Below, one piece after another: positions 1-7,637 of a stretch of DNA of 15,696 nt. Origin of the DNA: Polaribacter sp. (GTDB lineage Bacteria > Bacteroidota > Bacteroidia > Flavobacteriales > Flavobacteriaceae); NCBI GenBank assembly GCA_003537695.1, contig DPRC01000034.1, forward strand, positions 1 through 15,696, read 5' to 3'. The position numbers and the translations under genes were made by a program. The notes under the pieces were generated by a model. The model worked only from the letters and a program-made list of their open reading frames with translations. It had not been told where the DNA came from and made no database searches. Within the stretch, counting starts at the first letter, position 1. Each line of letters begins with the position of its first letter.

Positions 1-452
1 ATAGAACCTAAATTCTTTTCTAACTTCTCTCTCTGACGGTTGATTTGTAGTTTTTCTCTTTTAGACAATGCATCAAAAGAACCATCGATCTTCATTCTAT
101 CAATCAAAGCCATTTTCTTAACCGCTTTTCTGATGGTAACAAAGTTCGTTAGCATTCCACCAGGCCATCTTTCAGTGATGTATGGCATGTTGATTGCTTT
201 TGCTTTCTCAGCAACAATGTCTTTTGCTTGTTTCTTTGTTGCAACAAATAAAATCTTACGTCCAGAGTTTGCAATCTTATTTAAAGCTTCTGAAGTCTCT
301 TCTATTTTTGCAGCAGTTTTATACAAATCAATGATGTGCACACCATTTCTTTCTGTATAAATATATGGAGCCATGTTTGGGTTCCATTTTCTAGTAAGGT
401 GTCCAAAATGCACACCATTATCTAATAATTCTTGAATGTTTACTTTTGCCAT
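1..452 (-). CDS. rpsB: 30S ribosomal protein S2 (uS2), partial at the left edge
   Basis: Small-subunit ribosomal protein S2, which binds late on the back of the 30S head-body junction and is needed for bS1 recruitment in many bacteria. The reading frame begins MAKVNIQELLDNGVHFGH, followed by TRKWNPNM, then IYTERNGVHIIDL, FVATKKQA and ERWPGGMLTN, all hallmark uS2 segments. About 150 residues are present; the C-terminal part lies beyond position 1. The start ATG at 450-452 is the only sensible one and has no Shine-Dalgarno sequence, as is usual in Flavobacteriia. It follows rpsI by 153 nt on the same strand, matching the common Bacteroidetes order rplM-rpsI-rpsB-tsf, so tsf is expected just outside the window. 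Identification is secure; only the end is missing. Confidence 0.97.
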   Translation of the reverse strand, partial: MAKVNIQELLDNGVHFGHLTRKWNPNMAPYIYTERNGVHIIDLYKTAAKIEETSEALNKIANSGRKILFVATKKQAKDIVAEKAKAINMPYITERWPGGMLTNFVTIRKAVKKMALIDRMKIDGSFDALSKREKLQINRQREKLEKNLGS

Positions 453-605
453 TTTAAAATGTGTTTACGTTCTGTTTTGAAATCAATATACAAGTAGTCT
501 TTTAAGAGTCTGGTATATTTAGATGCTAAACTGTTTACTATTAATTTTTTGTAATAATAACAGTTCTCGATATAATATATAACAGCATTTAAGCTGCAAA
601 TAATA
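453..605 (-). promoter_or_regulatory. rpsI-rpsB intergenic leader with small hairpin
   Basis: This 153-nt AT-rich spacer separates rpsI from rpsB, while rplM and rpsI overlap by 1 nt. Just after the rpsI stop, the minus strand can form a 5-bp stem (arms 593-597 and 582-586, one G-T pair, loop TTAAAT). It is followed by an AT-rich stretch rather than a clean U-tract. I see no exact TAnnTTTG promoter in it. It may be a partial terminator, an attenuator or an S2-binding leader. The space and the hairpin are visible; the role is inferred. Confidence 0.3.
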
Positions 606-992
606 TTAACGTTTCGAGAATTGGAATTTTTTACGTGCTTTCTTCTGACCAAATTTCTTACGTTCAACCATTCTTGGATCCCGTGTTAATAAACCTTCTG
701 GTTTCAGTACAATTCTATGATCAGCATCAATATGAACTAATGCTCTTGTAATTGCTAAACGAATTGCTTCTGCCTGTCCAGTAATACCACCTCCGTAAAC
801 ATTAACCTTGATATCATACGATTCTAAGTTTTCTGTTAACATTAAAGGTTGTTGTACTTTATATTGTAAAGTACCTGTAGTAAAGTAGCTTTTGTAGTCT
901 TTCTTATTTACAGTAATGTTCCCTTTACCTTCTGTAAGATAAATACGGGCAACAGCTGTTTTTCTTCTACCTATTTTGTGAACTGTCTCCAT
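606..992 (-). CDS. rpsI: 30S ribosomal protein S9 (uS9)
   Basis: Small-subunit protein S9, whose C-terminal tail reaches the P-site tRNA anticodon stem. The 128-residue product has the family's normal length. It starts METVHKIGRRKTAVARIYL (the IGRRKTAVAR signature), continues with GGGITGQAEAIRLAITRAL, and ends in the basic tail KFGQKKARKKFQFSKR with the invariant terminal Lys-Arg. The start ATG at 990-992 shares its A with the last base of the rplM stop (TAATG), so the two genes are translationally coupled. This matches the conserved rplM-rpsI pair of nearly all bacteria. Nothing is truncated or unusual. Transcription should come from the promoter at 1506-1535. Confidence 0.98.
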   Translation of the reverse strand: METVHKIGRRKTAVARIYLTEGKGNITVNKKDYKSYFTTGTLQYKVQQPLMLTENLESYDIKVNVYGGGITGQAEAIRLAITRALVHIDADHRIVLKPEGLLTRDPRMVERKKFGQKKARKKFQFSKR

Positions 993-1447
993 TATATAAG
1001 ATCATTAAGGTTAATAGCTTTAGGTTCTTGACCCGCTTGTTTGTGCTCTGTACCTGCATATACATACAAGTTTCTAAATAAAGCTGCTCCCAAAATATTT
1101 TTTGGCAACATTCCTTTTACTGCTTTTTCGACTAATCTTGTAGGATCTTTCTCAAACATTTCTGTTGCAGTTAATGATCTTTGTCCACCTGGATACCCTG
1201 TGTGACGGATGTAAGATTTCTCTTTCCATTTGTTTCCAGATAATACAATTTTTTCTGCGTTGATAACAACCACGTTGTCTCCACAATCTACGTGAGGAGT
1301 AAAGTTTGGTTTGTACTTACCTCTAATTAGCTTAGCTATAATAGAAGAAAGACGACCCAACGTTTGCCCGTCCGCATCAACTAAAACCCACTCCTTGTTT
1401 ACGGTAGCGCTGTTTGCTGATACTGTTTTGTAACTTAATGTGTTCAT
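992..1447 (-). CDS. rplM: 50S ribosomal protein L13 (uL13)
   Basis: Large-subunit protein L13, an early assembly protein that binds 23S rRNA. The product is 151 residues from the ATG at 1445-1447 (MNTLSYKTVSANSATV). Recognisable segments are VLVDADGQTLGRLSS near residue 25, GDNVVVINAEKI, the YIRHTGYPGGQRS stretch, and KAVKGMLPKN. The frame is open a further 8 codons upstream to 1471, but that extension has no initiator as good and does not resemble L13, so the internal ATG is chosen. It is first gene of the rplM-rpsI-rpsB operon. A close-to-consensus promoter lies about 60 nt upstream, directly after the end of the LtaS-like gene. Confidence 0.97.
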   Translation of the reverse strand: MNTLSYKTVSANSATVNKEWVLVDADGQTLGRLSSIIAKLIRGKYKPNFTPHVDCGDNVVVINAEKIVLSGNKWKEKSYIRHTGYPGGQRSLTATEMFEKDPTRLVEKAVKGMLPKNILGAALFRNLYVYAGTEHKQAGQEPKAINLNDLI

Positions 1448-1505
1448 AATTACACTTTTAGTTTTTGTCAATTAATAATGATTCATTTTCCTTAAAAAAG
1501 GAGTG

Positions 1506-1535
1506 CAAATATAGTGCTATTTATTTGATTGACAA
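1506..1535 (-). promoter_or_regulatory. Bacteroidetes-type promoter of the rplM operon
   Basis: Read on the minus strand, a -33 TTG (1535-1533) is followed by exactly 19 nt and then TATATTTG (1513-1506). This fits the TTG-N19-TAnnTTTG consensus of the Bacteroidetes primary sigma factor. Transcription should start near 1500, giving a leader of roughly 50 nt before the rplM ATG at 1447. A short CCTT-AAAA-AAGG inverted repeat (1490-1501) lies at the start of that leader. It is the best promoter in the window and sits only 15 nt past the stop of the upstream gene. Confidence 0.75.
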
Positions 1536-1549
1536 ACAGTGTTTTTAGA

Positions 1550-3529
1550 TTATTTTTTAGCCGTTTTTAATTTTAGTTCTCCGGTCTTAAATAGCTCAAA
1601 GGCAGATTGGTAATACGCAACGGTTTCCTTTACTAAAGTGCTATCATTTTTCATTGGATACAGCTCGTTCTGCTCTCTGTCGTAGGCATAAGAAGCGTAT
1701 TTTTTTTGAGTTTCTAAAACTAATAATTTGTTGTTTTTTAAAAGGGATACTTTTCTGTGATTTCCAATAAAAGCACGCGCATCAGTTAAAGACATTTTAG
1801 AGATGTCTTTTCCGAAAAAAAGATTGTCATAACTCCAATTTAAATAGCCAAAAAGTGTTGGGAAAATATCAATTTGAGAAGATAATTTATCAACTTCAGC
1901 CGTTTTTGCACCTTTTAAGTTATAAATAAATGCAGGAATGTGATGGTTTTTAATATTAATTTCAGACCTACCGGCACTATAAGCGCAATGATCGGCCATG
2001 ATTACAAATACAGTATTGGAAAACCAAGGTTTTGTTTCTGCTGTTTCAAAAAATTGTTGAAGTGCTTTGTCAGAATACTTCACTGCGTTACTTCTCGTTT
2101 TTTTATTAGAAGCAATTACACCTTCGGGAAAGGTATAAGGTTGGTGATTTGAGCTGGTCATTACAAAATTAAAGAAAGGCTGATTTGTTGCATGTTGTTT
2201 GTCAGCAATCTTTAGCACCTTATTTAAAAGATTTTCATCACAAGCAGCCCAAGCATTCTCGAAAGTTACCTCAACATCTTCTATCCTACTTCTTTTTGTG
2301 GGTAATTGCTCTTGTAGACGATGCCATTTTTTTCTGTCCACAATATCAAATTCATTAAAACTAAAGAAATTCAACATGTTGTCAAATTGCGAATCACCAC
2401 CATAAATAAAAGTTCTTGAATATCCTTTTTGTTTAAAAACTTCTCCAATGGTAAAAAGATTGGTATTTGATTTTCTCTTAACAATACTTCTTCCAGGAGT
2501 TGGAGGGATTGCGAGTATTATGGCTTCTATTCCACGAATGGTACGAGTTCCAGTTGCATACATATTAGTAAATGCAATGGATTTTTTATGCAGTGAATCT
2601 ATTGTTGGTGTCAAGTTATTTGTGTTTCCGTACCTTTTAAGAAAGGAAGCGCTCATGCTTTCTAAACCAATAAAAATAACATTAGGTTTTTTTTCTTCCC
2701 CTAAATTTTTAGTAAAACGCAGGATACTATTTGGGTTTTTAAATAAACTATCATTTGAAGCTTTCACAAGCTTCCTTGCGATGGTAAAATTTTCCTCTTC
2801 AGTTAAGGTTAGGTAAAATTCATTATAGTTTAACTCATTACTTTTGTAGGCAGCAAAAAAGGAGTACAACCCGGATTTTGCCAATTCATTTTCATTAATA
2901 TTCTGAAAAATTTCTGCTTGTGTATTTTGAATGGAAAAATGAAAGGTTCCAAATATTAAAAATATTAAAAATGCAGGCATCGCCTTTGTGAAAAAAGAAT
3001 CATTGCTTTCAAAAGTGTTTTTGTATGCATTTTGTTTTTTTGCAAAACGAATACTCAATAGAATAATTAAAAGTACAACGCCAAGAAGGATGGGAATTGG
3101 AAACGATTGGTGAATATTTTCAATAACCTCATAGGTATATAAAAGGTAGTCTACGGCTATAAAATTATATCTCCTTTGGTATTCTTGCCAAAAAGGAATT
3201 TCTGCCAATAGGGAGCCAATGGTTAGGAATAGAAAAAATCCATACATGAATTTAGAGACTGCTTTGTCAAGTTTGCATCCGTGAAATTTCAAGGGAACAA
3301 GTAAGAGATATATAGCGTACAATGCTAGAATATACGACAAAGAACCAATATCAAAGATAAAACCGAGACTAAAAATTTTAATAAAATTTAGGAAACTGAA
3401 ATCAAAGTAATTAAAGCTGAAGAAATATAAAACGATACGTACAAGAAGAGAAAGCATTAAGAAAGTAAGGCTAAAAGTTTTTAGTAATTGAAATCTTTTA
3501 GGGATTTTTAGTCGATAAATTCTGCGCAT
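1550..3529 (-). CDS. LtaS-like membrane-anchored sulfatase-superfamily phosphotransferase
   Basis: An inner-membrane protein of 659 residues with the layout of lipoteichoic-acid synthases and phosphoethanolamine/phosphoglycerol transferases. It has about five N-terminal helices (roughly 18-38, 49-80, 94-110, 144-162, 182-200), then a periplasmic alkaline-phosphatase-fold domain from about 275. By family comparison the metal and catalytic residues are Glu290 (FIGLESMSASF), the nucleophile Thr330 (GTRTIRGIEA), Asp513-His514 (IMADHCAYS) and substrate-site His462 (SSNHQPY). Nothing essential is missing. A Gram-negative flavobacterium makes no lipoteichoic acid, so the acceptor is unknown. Phosphoglycerol or phosphoethanolamine transfer to a glycan, lipid or periplasmic glucan is plausible. 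The ATG at 3527-3529 starts at the first basic residues before helix 1. It is a stand-alone gene, divergent from the DUF5916 gene. Confidence 0.88.
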   Translation of the reverse strand: MRRIYRLKIPKRFQLLKTFSLTFLMLSLLVRIVLYFFSFNYFDFSFLNFIKIFSLGFIFDIGSLSYILALYAIYLLLVPLKFHGCKLDKAVSKFMYGFFLFLTIGSLLAEIPFWQEYQRRYNFIAVDYLLYTYEVIENIHQSFPIPILLGVVLLIILLSIRFAKKQNAYKNTFESNDSFFTKAMPAFLIFLIFGTFHFSIQNTQAEIFQNINENELAKSGLYSFFAAYKSNELNYNEFYLTLTEEENFTIARKLVKASNDSLFKNPNSILRFTKNLGEEKKPNVIFIGLESMSASFLKRYGNTNNLTPTIDSLHKKSIAFTNMYATGTRTIRGIEAIILAIPPTPGRSIVKRKSNTNLFTIGEVFKQKGYSRTFIYGGDSQFDNMLNFFSFNEFDIVDRKKWHRLQEQLPTKRSRIEDVEVTFENAWAACDENLLNKVLKIADKQHATNQPFFNFVMTSSNHQPYTFPEGVIASNKKTRSNAVKYSDKALQQFFETAETKPWFSNTVFVIMADHCAYSAGRSEINIKNHHIPAFIYNLKGAKTAEVDKLSSQIDIFPTLFGYLNWSYDNLFFGKDISKMSLTDARAFIGNHRKVSLLKNNKLLVLETQKKYASYAYDREQNELYPMKNDSTLVKETVAYYQSAFELFKTGELKLKTAKK

Positions 3530-3633
3530 AAATTTGTAATATTAGAAATGGAATTTCCGTGGTTTTATCTGATTTTTTCTCTCCAAGAATATAGGTTTGG
3601 TAATAAATGAAAAGTAAAAATAGTTTATTTTTT

Positions 3634-3649
3634 AAAAAGGCAACTTTTT
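3634..3649. repeat. Small hairpin, AAAAAG/CTTTTT with GCAA loop
   Basis: Six-base arms (3634-3639 and 3644-3649) enclose the tetraloop GCAA in the divergent region between the LtaS-like and DUF5916 genes. On the plus strand the GNRA-type loop and the following T would make it terminator-like. However, no plus-strand gene ends here, so it is more likely a leader or promoter-region element, or chance in AT-rich DNA. Confidence 0.3.
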
Positions 3650-3685
3650 TAGTTTAAAATTTAAGGAATGTTCTTTGCTTGCAAG

Positions 3686-3701
3686 GTGTTAAAATTAACA
3701 C
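3686..3701. promoter_or_regulatory. 16-bp inverted repeat, candidate operator for the DUF5916 gene
   Basis: GTGTTAA-AA-TTAACAC is a perfect inverted repeat with 7-bp arms and a 2-bp centre. Its centre lies about 45 bp upstream of the -7-like element at 3734-3741, so near -53 relative to the predicted transcription start. That is where an activator dimer would bind. The predicted promoter lacks a good -33 TTG, which fits activator dependence. The regulator is unknown; the operator role is inferred from symmetry and position. Confidence 0.45.
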
Positions 3702-3733
3702 AATCTTATGAAAACCTTAAGAAAATAGAGAAC

Positions 3734-3741
3734 TACTTTTG
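3734..3741 (+). promoter_or_regulatory. Probable -7 element for the DUF5916 gene
   Basis: TACTTTTG matches the Bacteroidetes TAnnTTTG element and lies 60 nt upstream of the chosen ATG at 3802. No TTG is found at the expected 19-21 nt upstream, so it would be a weak or activator-dependent promoter. The longer open frame beginning with TTG at 3739 overlaps this element, a further reason to prefer the ATG at 3802. Confidence 0.4.
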
Positions 3742-3801
3742 TGGCAGAAAAAAGCTGTTTTGAAAAGTAATTTCTACAAGATACAGTCAACCTTAAAACT
3801 G

Positions 3802-6441
3802 ATGAAATTTAATACTCTAATCGTCTTAATTATTTGTTTTTGTAGCACCTATTTAAGTGCACAGAAGCTGGTGACCAATGAAATTTCTAAAAGAATATAT
3901 ACCACTAAAAAATTGGTTAAAGCCCCAATTATTGATGGTAAAATTTCTGATGTTGCTTGGGACGTTGTTCCTTGGTCTTCAGACTTTGTGGAAAATGAGC
4001 CTTATGAAGGAACTGCGCCAACCTATCAAACGAAGTTTAAAGTAATATATGATGCAAAGTATTTATACATTGCTTTGCGTGCTTTTGATGCACATCCAGA
4101 ATTAATCCAACAAAGACTAACGAGAAGGGATGGTTTTGCTGGGGATCGGATAAATGTAGTGATTGATAGTTACCACGACAAGAGAACTGCTTTTGTTTTT
4201 ACAACAACTGCGGCAGGAGTTAAGGGAGAAGAAATTGCGACTAGAAATGGGGCTAACTTTGATGAAAGTTGGAATCCTATTTGGTATACGGGTGCAAATG
4301 TAGATGCTGAGGGCTGGACAGCAGAAATGAAAATTCCTTTCAGTCAACTGCGTTTTGGAAATGCAAAAGAGCAAATCTGGGGTTTCAATGTGGCGCGGAA
4401 TATTTTTAGAAAAAATGAACGTTCTCTTTGGCAAAGAATTCCAAATGATAAAGCAGGATTTATTAGTGAAGCAGGAGAATTACACGGTTTGGTGGATTTA
4501 AAGTCACAAAAACAGTTAGAAATTCAACCTTTTACTGTGATACAATATGATACGTATCCTAAAGAGTTAGAGAATCCATTTAAGGATGGAAGTGATTTTA
4601 AAATAAATGGAGGAGTAGATGCAAAAATCGGAATCACGAATGATTTGACGTTAGACTTGACGGTAAATCCAGATTTCGGTCAGGTAGAAGCAGATCCTGG
4701 GGCAATTGCTTTGGATGGATTTCAAATTTTCTTTGAAGAACAAAGGCCCTTTTTTGTGGAAAATAAAAATATTTTTGATTTTAAATTTGCAAATGGAAGA
4801 GACAATCTTTTTTATAGCAGAAGAATTGGCAGGAGTCCACAAAGGGCCGCAAACATTTCAAGCGGAGAGTTCGCAGATGTCCCACAAAATTCTACGATTT
4901 TAGGTGCTGCTAAATTCTCGGGAAAAACTCAAAATGGTTGGTCTATTGGGGTTTTAGAGAGTGTTACGGCAAACGAATTTGCAGAGATTAAGCAAAAGAA
5001 TGGAGATACAAGAGAAGAGATTGTAGCACCTTTGACAAATTATGTTGTTGCCAGAGCTCAGAAAGATTTTAATGAAAGAAATTCCTATCTAGGTGGTATT
5101 TTTACAGCCACTAACAGAAATTTAAATGGTAATTTTTCGGAGTTGCACAAGGCAGCATATACTGGTGGTTTTGATTTTAGACATACTTGGAGGAAAAGAG
5201 ATTTTTACATAGAAGGAAACTCTATTGTAAGTTATGTTTTTGGAAGCCAAGAGGCAATTGAAGATACACAGCGGTCAATGGCGCGATTATTTCAAAGGGT
5301 AGATGCTCAATATGTGAATGTAGACCCTACAAAAACTTCTTTAACGGGAACCGGTGGTAAAATTAAATTAGGAAAACAAGGGGGCGGCAATTGGCGTTAT
5401 AATGGAGGGTTTATTTGGCGCTCTCCAGAGTTAGAATTAAATGATGTTGGCTTTTTAAGGAAGACAGATGAAATGATTCAGTTTTTAGAAGCAAATTATC
5501 TTTGGCAGGTTCCGAAAGGAGTGTATAGAGAAATAGAGCTAAGTACAGAACAAAAGGCTATTTACGATTTTGGTGGAAATTTAAATAATCTAGAATATCA
5601 AATTAGTGGAGATATCAATTGGAAAAATAATTGGTGGACAAAGACAGGAATAGGCATAAATACACAAACTTACAGCAATTCATTTTTAAGAGGTGGGCCT
5701 CGTTGGAAATCTGCTAATAACAGATATCTTTATTTCTTTTTTGGTTCTGACCGAAGTAAAAAATTTAGTTTTAAACTCGGGTATTTTGGCATTAGAAGCG
5801 ATGCCGGTATTTATACTAGAAACAGATATGTTTTTAGCATAAACTATCAACCTTTTGATGCTTTTAGTTTGTCCTTAGAAAACGAGTTTAATGAAACGAA
5901 AGACAAGACCCAGTATATAGGCACCGCAGACTTTGGAAACACCCAAAGATATATATTGGGCGCTATAAGCAACGATTCTTGGGCTACCACACTCCGCTTA
6001 AATTATAGTTTAAATCCTAATTTTTCTTTCCAATTTTATGGTCAGCCCTTTATTTCTAGAGGACGCTACGCTGCTTTTAATTTTGTAAATAATGCCTCTG
6101 CAGATTCTTTTAGCGAGCGTGTTAATCCGTACACCGCAAACCAGCTTTCTAACGGCACAGACGCTGAGGGGAATGCTGTTTTTTTAGTGGATGAAAATGG
6201 TGACAATACTACCGATTATTCTTTTGAGAAACCAGACTTTTCTTTTGTGCAGTTGCAAACAAATTTAGTGGTAAGGTGGGAGTATATTCCGGGCTCAGAA
6301 CTTTTTCTTGTGTGGTCAAGAGGTTCGTCTGGGGCGCAAGACGTGAATAATTCATTGACGAATAGTGTGGGGAGTCAAGTACTTGATGTTCCTGCAAAAG
6401 ACACCTTTCTGCTAAAAGCAACCTACCGTTTTATTCGATAA
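3802..6441 (+). CDS. DUF5916 outer-membrane protein with N-terminal CBM9-like domain
   Basis: A large exported protein, 879 residues from the ATG at 3802. That start places a signal peptide (MKFNTLIVLIICF..., cleavage after about Ala20) at the N-terminus. Residues about 40-225 look like the carbohydrate-binding family 9 fold common to this family (IDGKISDVAWD, then YDAKYLYIALRAFD). From about 235 comes the DUF5916 region, marked by VNPDFGQVEADPG, then GFQIFFEEQRPFFVEN and YSRRIGRSP. The rest shows alternating aromatic and polar strands typical of an outer-membrane beta-barrel, ending FLLKATYRFIR. The family is widespread in Bacteroidetes and I know of no established function; glycan binding or uptake is only a guess. 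No SusC/SusD or glycoside hydrolase gene is adjacent. The stop is 1 nt from the convergent Sua5 gene. Confidence 0.87.
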   Translation: MKFNTLIVLIICFCSTYLSAQKLVTNEISKRIYTTKKLVKAPIIDGKISDVAWDVVPWSSDFVENEPYEGTAPTYQTKFKVIYDAKYLYIALRAFDAHPELIQQRLTRRDGFAGDRINVVIDSYHDKRTAFVFTTTAAGVKGEEIATRNGANFDESWNPIWYTGANVDAEGWTAEMKIPFSQLRFGNAKEQIWGFNVARNIFRKNERSLWQRIPNDKAGFISEAGELHGLVDLKSQKQLEIQPFTVIQYDTYPKELENPFKDGSDFKINGGVDAKIGITNDLTLDLTVNPDFGQVEADPGAIALDGFQIFFEEQRPFFVENKNIFDFKFANGRDNLFYSRRIGRSPQRAANISSGEFADVPQNSTILGAAKFSGKTQNGWSIGVLESVTANEFAEIKQKNGDTREEIVAPLTNYVVARAQKDFNERNSYLGGIFTATNRNLNGNFSELHKAAYTGGFDFRHTWRKRDFYIEGNSIVSYVFGSQEAIEDTQRSMARLFQRVDAQYVNVDPTKTSLTGTGGKIKLGKQGGGNWRYNGGFIWRSPELELNDVGFLRKTDEMIQFLEANYLWQVPKGVYREIELSTEQKAIYDFGGNLNNLEYQISGDINWKNNWWTKTGIGINTQTYSNSFLRGGPRWKSANNRYLYFFFGSDRSKKFSFKLGYFGIRSDAGIYTRNRYVFSINYQPFDAFSLSLENEFNETKDKTQYIGTADFGNTQRYILGAISNDSWATTLRLNYSLNPNFSFQFYGQPFISRGRYAAFNFVNNASADSFSERVNPYTANQLSNGTDAEGNAVFLVDENGDNTTDYSFEKPDFSFVQLQTNLVVRWEYIPGSELFLVWSRGSSGAQDVNNSLTNSVGSQVLDVPAKDTFLLKATYRFIR

Positions 6442-6442
6442 A

Positions 6443-7399
6443 CTACTTGAAAGTTGCGCGCTGTAGGCGGTCATTCATAGATTTTCCAAGCCCAAATTCA
6501 GGAAATTTTTCAGCAATAATTACATCCAATTGCTGCGCATCTAAGGCATGCATTGCAGTGTATAAATTGGAAGCCGCTTCCTGCATAGAACCGTTTTTTG
6601 ATAAAATTATTTCAACGATATCAGGGGTGTTTAAAGTCGTTTTGAAAACAAGTACTCCAATTTTTTTTCCTGCATGTTTTTTAATTTCAGCCGCCACATC
6701 ATGCACTAAAAAAGTACTGGTTTTAGGAGCGTAATGTCTTGCTAACATCCCTGGAGCTTCCGGACTTTCTTCTTCTTTGTTTTTGATGGTGATTTTACCG
6801 ACAACAGCTTCAATGTCTTCAAGTGTTAAAGCACCTAATCTATAAAGAATGGGCGTCTCATTCTCAAAGCCGATGATTGTAGATTCGATACCGTTCGCAC
6901 AAGAACCACCATCTAAAATCATTTGAATATCATTTTTAAAATATGCTTCTACATGGGCAGCTTTCGTAGGACTAATACTTCCAAAAGGGTTTGCACTTGG
7001 CGCTGCTAAAGGAAAAGGCAATTTCGCTAAGAGTGCTAAAGTTACAGGGTGATTTGGGATCCGAACGGCAACCGTATCTTTTCCTGCAGTAATAATATCA
7101 GGAACAGTGCTGTTCTTTTTTAAAACTAACGTCAGCGAACCTGGCCAAAAAGCAGCAGCTAATAGTTTTGCTTTTTCAGGAATATGAGTAACAATTTTTT
7201 CTAAAGCCTTCACTGTGGGGATGTGCACGATTAAAGGATTAAAAAAAGGACGCTTCTTTGTTGAAAAAATACGATGAATCGCTTTTTCGCTATAAATATT
7301 TCCAGCGAGACCATAGACGGTTTCAGTTGGTATTGCTACCAATTGCGCATCCGTTAATAACCGCACTGCCTGCTCGATGTCTGTAGAAATGATACTCAT
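6443..7399 (-). CDS. L-threonylcarbamoyladenylate synthase, Sua5/YrdC type
   Basis: Cytoplasmic enzyme that makes threonylcarbamoyl-AMP from threonine, bicarbonate and ATP, the first step of t6A37 modification of ANN-decoding tRNAs. The 318 residues cover both domains of the longer Sua5 type. The YrdC domain is about 8-200, with IPTETVYGLAG, STKKRPFFNPL, the SLTLVLKK strand, and SANPFGSISPT. Then comes the linker EAPGMLARHYAPKT (about 215-226), which closes over the active site, and a Sua5 C-terminal domain ending near 318. Known bacterial names for this type include ywlC and sua5; the short form is tsaC. The ATG at 7397-7399 is the natural start. It is a single gene, divergent from the small barrel gene and convergent with DUF5916, with no room for a terminator outside coding sequence. 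Confidence 0.95.
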   Translation of the reverse strand: MSIISTDIEQAVRLLTDAQLVAIPTETVYGLAGNIYSEKAIHRIFSTKKRPFFNPLIVHIPTVKALEKIVTHIPEKAKLLAAAFWPGSLTLVLKKNSTVPDIITAGKDTVAVRIPNHPVTLALLAKLPFPLAAPSANPFGSISPTKAAHVEAYFKNDIQMILDGGSCANGIESTIIGFENETPILYRLGALTLEDIEAVVGKITIKNKEEESPEAPGMLARHYAPKTSTFLVHDVAAEIKKHAGKKIGVLVFKTTLNTPDIVEIILSKNGSMQEAASNLYTAMHALDAQQLDVIIAEKFPEFGLGKSMNDRLQRATFK

Positions 7400-7637
7400 A
7401 ATTCTTGCAAAACTACATATAAAAAACAGGAACTTTGGAGCAAATATTCCTTTTTAAAGCGCGCGGTATAAATTCACTTTGTGAGATGTCACTTGTATGC
7501 AAAGAGGTCGCAGTTTATTTATTGAATAATTATTTTTTCTAAACCTATTATAAAATGGAATTTAGACTGTCTTTTTTTAGGAGAAGCTTATAAAAACGGC
7601 ACAGTTATTGAAAAGTGTTTTTATTTAAAAGTAATCA

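Noticed and set aside
440..667. 75-codon open frame on the minus strand across the rpsI end and the rpsB leader.
   Set aside because: It overlaps rpsI coding sequence in another frame, has no family features, and is AT-rich low-complexity translation.
1448..1471. Eight-codon extension of rplM upstream of its ATG.
   Set aside because: Not part of the L13 family N-terminus; the internal ATG gives the standard length.
2448..2816. 122-codon plus-strand open frame inside the LtaS-like gene.
   Set aside because: Antisense shadow of a well-supported catalytic domain; no independent motif or promoter.
3739..3801. N-terminal extension of the DUF5916 gene starting with TTG at 3739.
   Set aside because: It would put 21 polar residues ahead of a normal signal peptide and overlaps the predicted -7 element; the ATG at 3802 is better.
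7408..7415. TAGTTTTG on the minus strand as a sua5 promoter element.
   Set aside because: It ends only 9 nt before the ATG, which would require an almost leaderless mRNA, and there is no -33 TTG.
7481..7492. GTGA-GATG-TCAC dyad resembling a CRP/FNR site between sua5 and the small barrel gene.
   Set aside because: The spacer is 4 instead of 6 bases and the outer bases do not match; it is not tied to a recognised promoter.
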